Part shown: in pieces, positions 60,611 to 64,000 of the stretch | How the letters are laid out: each line of letters begins with the position of its first letter | Position numbering within the stretch: the first letter of the stretch is position 1 | Source of the DNA: Actinoplanes xinjiangensis | GTDB lineage: Bacteria; Actinomycetota; Actinomycetes; Mycobacteriales; Micromonosporaceae | Length of the DNA: 64,000 nucleotides | Assembly: GCF_003148685.1 (NCBI RefSeq) | Contig: NZ_QGGR01000008.1 | Coordinates: 62,001 to 126,000 of the forward strand | Direction: 5' to 3' | The notes under the pieces: generated by a model | Told to the model about the DNA's origin: nothing | What the model saw: the letters and a program-made list of their open reading frames with translations, nothing else | Databases searched by the model: none | Program-made: the position numbers and the translations under genes

Positions 60611-63376
60611 GTGCGTACCAGTGCGGAGATCTATCACCGGGTGCGCTGGGACCCCCGCCTCGACCCGGCCCGGTTCGTGTTCGGCATCGACCGTCACCGG
60701 GCCGAGGCGGAGCTGGTGCCGCTGCCCGCGTTCGTTCCCGGCGGTGACATTCCGTGGCACCGGGTGCTGTTCATCGAGGCCGACGGCGAACGGGTGTGGG
60801 ACCGTGCCACCGGTGTGGACCGCCTCGACACGTCGACGGCCGGCCGGGTCCGTGCCCCGCGCCTGCTGGGCGCCCCGTTCTTCACCGCCCGGACCCCGCA
60901 CGCCTGGCACGACGTGGACGGCTGGGTCCCGGCGGTTCCGCAGCCGGCCGAACCGCCGGTCACCATCCTGCGGGTGCTCACCTGGAACACCCTGTGGGAC
61001 CGCTACGACGCCGACCTGATCCACACCGCCCGGCGGCGGCCGTTGCTGCTCGCCGAGCTGGAACACGCCGACGCCGACGTGATCGCCCTCCAGGAGGTCG
61101 AACGTGACCTGCTGAACCGGCTGCTCACGGCGGCCTGGGTGCGCGAGCGTTACACCCTGTGCACCGATCCGGCCGGGACGGACGTCGACGACAGCGGTGT
61201 GCTGCTGCTCAGCCGGGTTCCGGTGCTGGAGTCGGCGCGGCACGTGCTGGGGCCGTACAAGCAGGTCACCGCGATCACCGTGGCCGGGCCGGTGGTGGTC
61301 GCCGCCGTCCATCTCACCAGCGATCACACCGCCGACGGCCCGCACCGGCGCACCACCGAACTCGCGGCACTGACCGGCGGCCTGGCCGGGCTGGACGTGC
61401 CGGTCGTGGTGGCCGGTGACGTCAACGACGGCGGCGACACCCCGGCCCGGCGGCTGGGGCTGCGTGACGCGTGGACCGAGGCGCACGGGCGCGAGGACCG
61501 GACCGCCACGTTCGATCCGGCCCGCAATCCGCTCGCGGCGATCGGCTCGCCGACCGGCCGGGCGTCCCGCCTGGACCGGGTGCTGCTGCGCGGGGTGGAC
61601 CTGACGGTGCGTGCCGCGCGGCTGGCCGGTGACGTGCCGCGCGACGGGCTGTTGGCCTCCGATCACTTCGGGGTGCTCGTCGACCTGGCGGTCGGTGCGG
61701 CCCCGGCGGCGACCGGCGCGCAACCGACGGCCCGGACGGCGGTCGCGTGGCTGCCGCCGCGGCGTCTGTGGCCGCCGGTCCAGGACGTCCGCCGGGTGCT
61801 GGATCCCCGGTTCGAGAGATGGCCGCCGCACGTCAGCGTGCTGTTCGGCTTCCTGCCGGAAGCCGAGTTCGAGGATGCCGCGCCACACCTGGCAGCCGCG
61901 GCCGCCGAGGTCTCCCCGTTCGAGGCGACCCTTGCCGGGGTACGCACGTTCGCGCACCAGGACGACACCACCGTCTGGCTCGACCCGGCCGCCGCGGATC
62001 CGGCACCGTGGGCAGGCCTGCACGCGGCGTTGCGACGCCGGTTCCCGCAGTGCCGCGACCGCGCCGAGGGCTGGACGCCCCACCTGACGCTCGGCCGGAC
62101 CACCGGACCCGTCACCACCCGGCTGCCACCGGCGACGGCCCGGGTGGACCGGCTGGTGCTGCTGTCACGCCGCGCCGACGAACCGATGCACCCCCGCGCG
62201 GAAGTGTTGCTGGGCACCGGTGAACTGCGCTGGCTGCCCGATCCGTCCCCGGCGGACACTGCCGCAGCGCCCGGTCCGGCCACCGCGGCCGGATCGCCCG
62301 ACCCGGCCACCGGGGTGCTCGGGATTCTGCGGGCGGCCCTGCCGGAGGGGATCGTGCATCTCGCCGGGTCGCGGCGGATCGGCTGCGATCTGCCCGGTGC
62401 CGACCTCGACCTGGTGGCGGTGTTCCCGGGTGAGCCGGACCTCGACGACCTGCGCCGGCGGGTCACCGGCGCGGTCGGTGCGGGGTGGTCGGTGCGACCC
62501 GTGGGCGGCGCCCGCGTGCCGGGCCTGCGCTTGCACGGTGACGGTCTGGCCGTGGATCTGGTCACCGTCGGCTCCGGCGGGCTGCCGGTGGACGAAGCCG
62601 TGGCCCGGCGCGCGGAACTCGGCGAACCGTCAGCCGTCGCGTTGAGTGCGGTGTCCGATGCCGAAGCCGTCCTCGCCGCGACCGCCGATGTTCCCGGGTT
62701 CGCCGGGCTGGCCCGTGCGGTGAAGGCGTGGGCACGGGCGCGGGGACTGGACTCGGCGCCGTTCGGCGGGCTCCCCGGGATGGCGTGGACGGTGCTGGCC
62801 GCCCGGACCGCCCGGGACGCCGCCGGCCTGCCCCCGGCCGAGCTGCTGCGGCATTTCTTCGGCACGTGGGCGGCGTGGGACTGGACCGGGCCGGTCACCC
62901 TCACCGGCGCCGCCACGGCGCTGACGGAGGCGTACCCGATGGCGGTCCTGACCCCTTCCTCGCCGGTCCGGACCTGTACCGGGCAGGTCGATGCGGGGTT
63001 CGCCGATCTGGTCACTCAGGAGCTGTACCAGTCGTGGGAGGGCCGGCCGGCGATGCCGCCGCACCGCCGGCACCGGGCCTGGGCGGTGCTGACCGTCGAG
63101 CCGGTGGCCGGGGAGCCGTTCGAGGAGACCGTCGGCCGGTTCCGCGGCCGGGTACGGGCCCTGCTGACCGTCCTCGACGAGGCCGGCGTCACCGACGCGC
63201 ACGCGTGGCCGCGCCCGTTCACCACCGGCCCGGCGATCCGTGAGTACGCCGTCGGTCTCGGCCGCCGCCCACCCGGCGCCACCACCCTGGCCACCCTGCT
63301 GTCCGCCTGGCTCGCCACCCTGCCCGGCGTCCACGCCGACCACGTTCCCGGCGCGGCGGTGCCGACCCTGCACTGA
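60611..63376 (+). CDS. RNA-repair fusion: MJ1316 domain, EEP nuclease, 2H phosphoesterase, nucleotidyltransferase
   Basis: About 921 residues from GTG 60611; GTG 60575 is possible. Domain 1 (about 1-80; VRTSAEIYHRVRWDPRLDPA, GDIPWHRVLFIE) is MJ1316/DUF504, which is linked to RNA cyclic-phosphate ends. Domain 2 (about 118-355) is an endonuclease/exonuclease/phosphatase with Asn126, Glu162, Asp270/Asn272 and Asp351-His352. Domain 3 (about 375-530) is a 2H phosphoesterase (His407 HVS, His491 HLT) of the 2'-5' ligase type. Domain 4 (about 560-840) is a poly(A) polymerase-like nucleotidyltransferase (Gly586-Ser587, Asp598/Asp600), followed by a second MJ1316-like C-terminal segment (LYQSWEGRPAMPPHRRHRAW is part of the NTase end). 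All catalytic residues are intact. Confidence 0.85.
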   Translation: MRTSAEIYHRVRWDPRLDPARFVFGIDRHRAEAELVPLPAFVPGGDIPWHRVLFIEADGERVWDRATGVDRLDTSTAGRVRAPRLLGAPFFTARTPHAWHDVDGWVPAVPQPAEPPVTILRVLTWNTLWDRYDADLIHTARRRPLLLAELEHADADVIALQEVERDLLNRLLTAAWVRERYTLCTDPAGTDVDDSGVLLLSRVPVLESARHVLGPYKQVTAITVAGPVVVAAVHLTSDHTADGPHRRTTELAALTGGLAGLDVPVVVAGDVNDGGDTPARRLGLRDAWTEAHGREDRTATFDPARNPLAAIGSPTGRASRLDRVLLRGVDLTVRAARLAGDVPRDGLLASDHFGVLVDLAVGAAPAATGAQPTARTAVAWLPPRRLWPPVQDVRRVLDPRFERWPPHVSVLFGFLPEAEFEDAAPHLAAAAAEVSPFEATLAGVRTFAHQDDTTVWLDPAAADPAPWAGLHAALRRRFPQCRDRAEGWTPHLTLGRTTGPVTTRLPPATARVDRLVLLSRRADEPMHPRAEVLLGTGELRWLPDPSPADTAAAPGPATAAGSPDPATGVLGILRAALPEGIVHLAGSRRIGCDLPGADLDLVAVFPGEPDLDDLRRRVTGAVGAGWSVRPVGGARVPGLRLHGDGLAVDLVTVGSGGLPVDEAVARRAELGEPSAVALSAVSDAEAVLAATADVPGFAGLARAVKAWARARGLDSAPFGGLPGMAWTVLAARTARDAAGLPPAELLRHFFGTWAAWDWTGPVTLTGAATALTEAYPMAVLTPSSPVRTCTGQVDAGFADLVTQELYQSWEGRPAMPPHRRHRAWAVLTVEPVAGEPFEETVGRFRGRVRALLTVLDEAGVTDAHAWPRPFTTGPAIREYAVGLGRRPPGATTLATLLSAWLATLPGVHADHVPGAAVPTLH

Positions 63377-63420
63377 CCGGGTGCCGCCGATGACGTCTCC
63401 GGACCGCCGGGCGGTCGTCA

Positions 63421-64000
63421 TCAGCGGTCGAACGGGATGGTCTGCAGACCGGAGCGGCCGCTCTCGTCCGGCGGGACCAGGCCGTCGTCGCCGACGCGCA
63501 GGTCGCCGTCCGGGCCGCGGAGGTTGATCTGGCCGGAGTCGCCGGCCGGGACGACCTCCCACGTCTGGGTGGGGTCGCCGTCGCGGCACGGTTGCAGGGC
63601 CAGCGGCACGCCGGAGGTGTCGGTCACGCACCACCCCGGCCGGGCCACCGGCACGATGATCACCCGGTCGCGGGCGGTGACCGGGGCCGGGACCAGCGAC
63701 ATTCCGGTGGAGGCGTCCCGGGCCGCTCCGGTGAAGTCGACGACGTCGCCGGGGCCCACGGCCATCCACCGGTCGACGGCGTCGTCGGCCACGTCGATCA
63801 GGACGCCGGTGTCCAGGTCGACGCCGAGCTCACGCAGCCGGGAGACGTCGGACGTCACGGTCCGGGTGCGCGACGGGGCGGCGGACGGCCGCGGCACCGA
63901 TGCCGACGGGGTCGGTGACGCGGCCGGTGGCAGCGGCGGGCCGGATTCCCCACCTCGGGTGAAGGCGGTGCCGAGGCCCGCGGCGGTGATCAGGACGGCG
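63421..64000 (-). CDS. Exported or membrane-anchored protein with ricin-like C-terminus, 5' end missing
   Basis: The minus-strand frame stays open to the window edge, so the start is outside. The first visible residues AVLITAAGLGTAFTR may be the end of a TM segment, followed by a Pro/Ser/Ala-rich linker. The rest has SRLRELGVDLDTGVLIDVAD and a beta-rich end with PCRDGDPTQTWEVV and INLRGPDGDLRVG, like part of a ricin-type lectin repeat. Function unknown. Confidence 0.6.
   Translation of the reverse strand, partial: AVLITAAGLGTAFTRGGESGPPLPPAASPTPSASVPRPSAAPSRTRTVTSDVSRLRELGVDLDTGVLIDVADDAVDRWMAVGPGDVVDFTGAARDASTGMSLVPAPVTARDRVIIVPVARPGWCVTDTSGVPLALQPCRDGDPTQTWEVVPAGDSGQINLRGPDGDLRVGDDGLVPPDESGRSGLQTIPFDR

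Noticed and set aside
1..64000. tRNA, rRNA, CRISPR arrays, replication origin
   Set aside because: No cloverleaf-like TTCRA arms, rRNA blocks, regularly spaced repeats or DnaA-box clusters were seen by eye; a covariance-model scan would be decisive for small RNAs.

Overview
The window is high-GC DNA (codon third positions almost always G or C, many GTG and TTG starts). It carries actinobacterial hallmarks: GlgE maltosyltransferase, a SapB-type class III lanthipeptide operon, a C-terminal CBM2 on a secreted S1 protease, a BlaC-like beta-lactamase, and XRE/NB-ARC and LuxR/TetR/MarR/HxlR regulators. A filamentous actinomycete, most likely Micromonosporaceae (Actinoplanes-like), is my inference; no rRNA or tRNA is present to confirm it. 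No rRNA, tRNA, CRISPR array or replication origin was seen.

Left part (1-16.4 kb): the 3' part of a PHP-domain protein, a small three-helix protein and glgE. Then comes a repetitive exported protein closed by a strong terminator. Two overlapping LuxR-type response regulators face a compact lanthipeptide operon on the minus strand: LanKC synthetase, a 43-residue precursor ending like SapB, and two ABC half-transporters. Next is a short release-factor paralogue whose two halves lie in different frames joined at CTTTGAC, the sequence of the prfB programmed frameshift site. An ABC exporter follows.

Middle (16.5-32 kb): a graveyard of mobile-element debris (conjugation-type ATPase, two transposase types, a Mu/IS481-type integrase with repeated end sites, a GNAT fragment). 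It lies among small secreted or membrane proteins, an alpha/beta hydrolase-TetR operon, a truncated XRE/NB-ARC protein, an S1 protease with CBM2, several lipoproteins and an ECF sigma factor with its membrane partner.

Right part (32-64 kb): regulator/enzyme modules with visible operators. These are TetR-amidohydrolase (shared CGAACATGTTCG), TetR-SDR, HxlR with two imine-reductase-like genes, and MarR-AhpD (shared TTGGCAGTGCCAA). Also present are a QEGLA/ATP-grasp operon, an FAD monooxygenase with an M23 protein, a deletion scar joining a LysR and an SDR fragment, and a frameshifted barstar locus. Further right are a beta-lactamase group, a two-gene CD-NTase plus membrane-protein unit that could be a minimal CBASS-like defence system, a 985-residue secreted sugar-metabolism protein, a STAS protein, and a four-domain RNA-repair fusion protein.

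The items most worth follow-up are the frameshifted release-factor paralogue, the lanthipeptide operon with its unusual polyglycine precursor, the CD-NTase/TM pair and the RNA-repair fusion.
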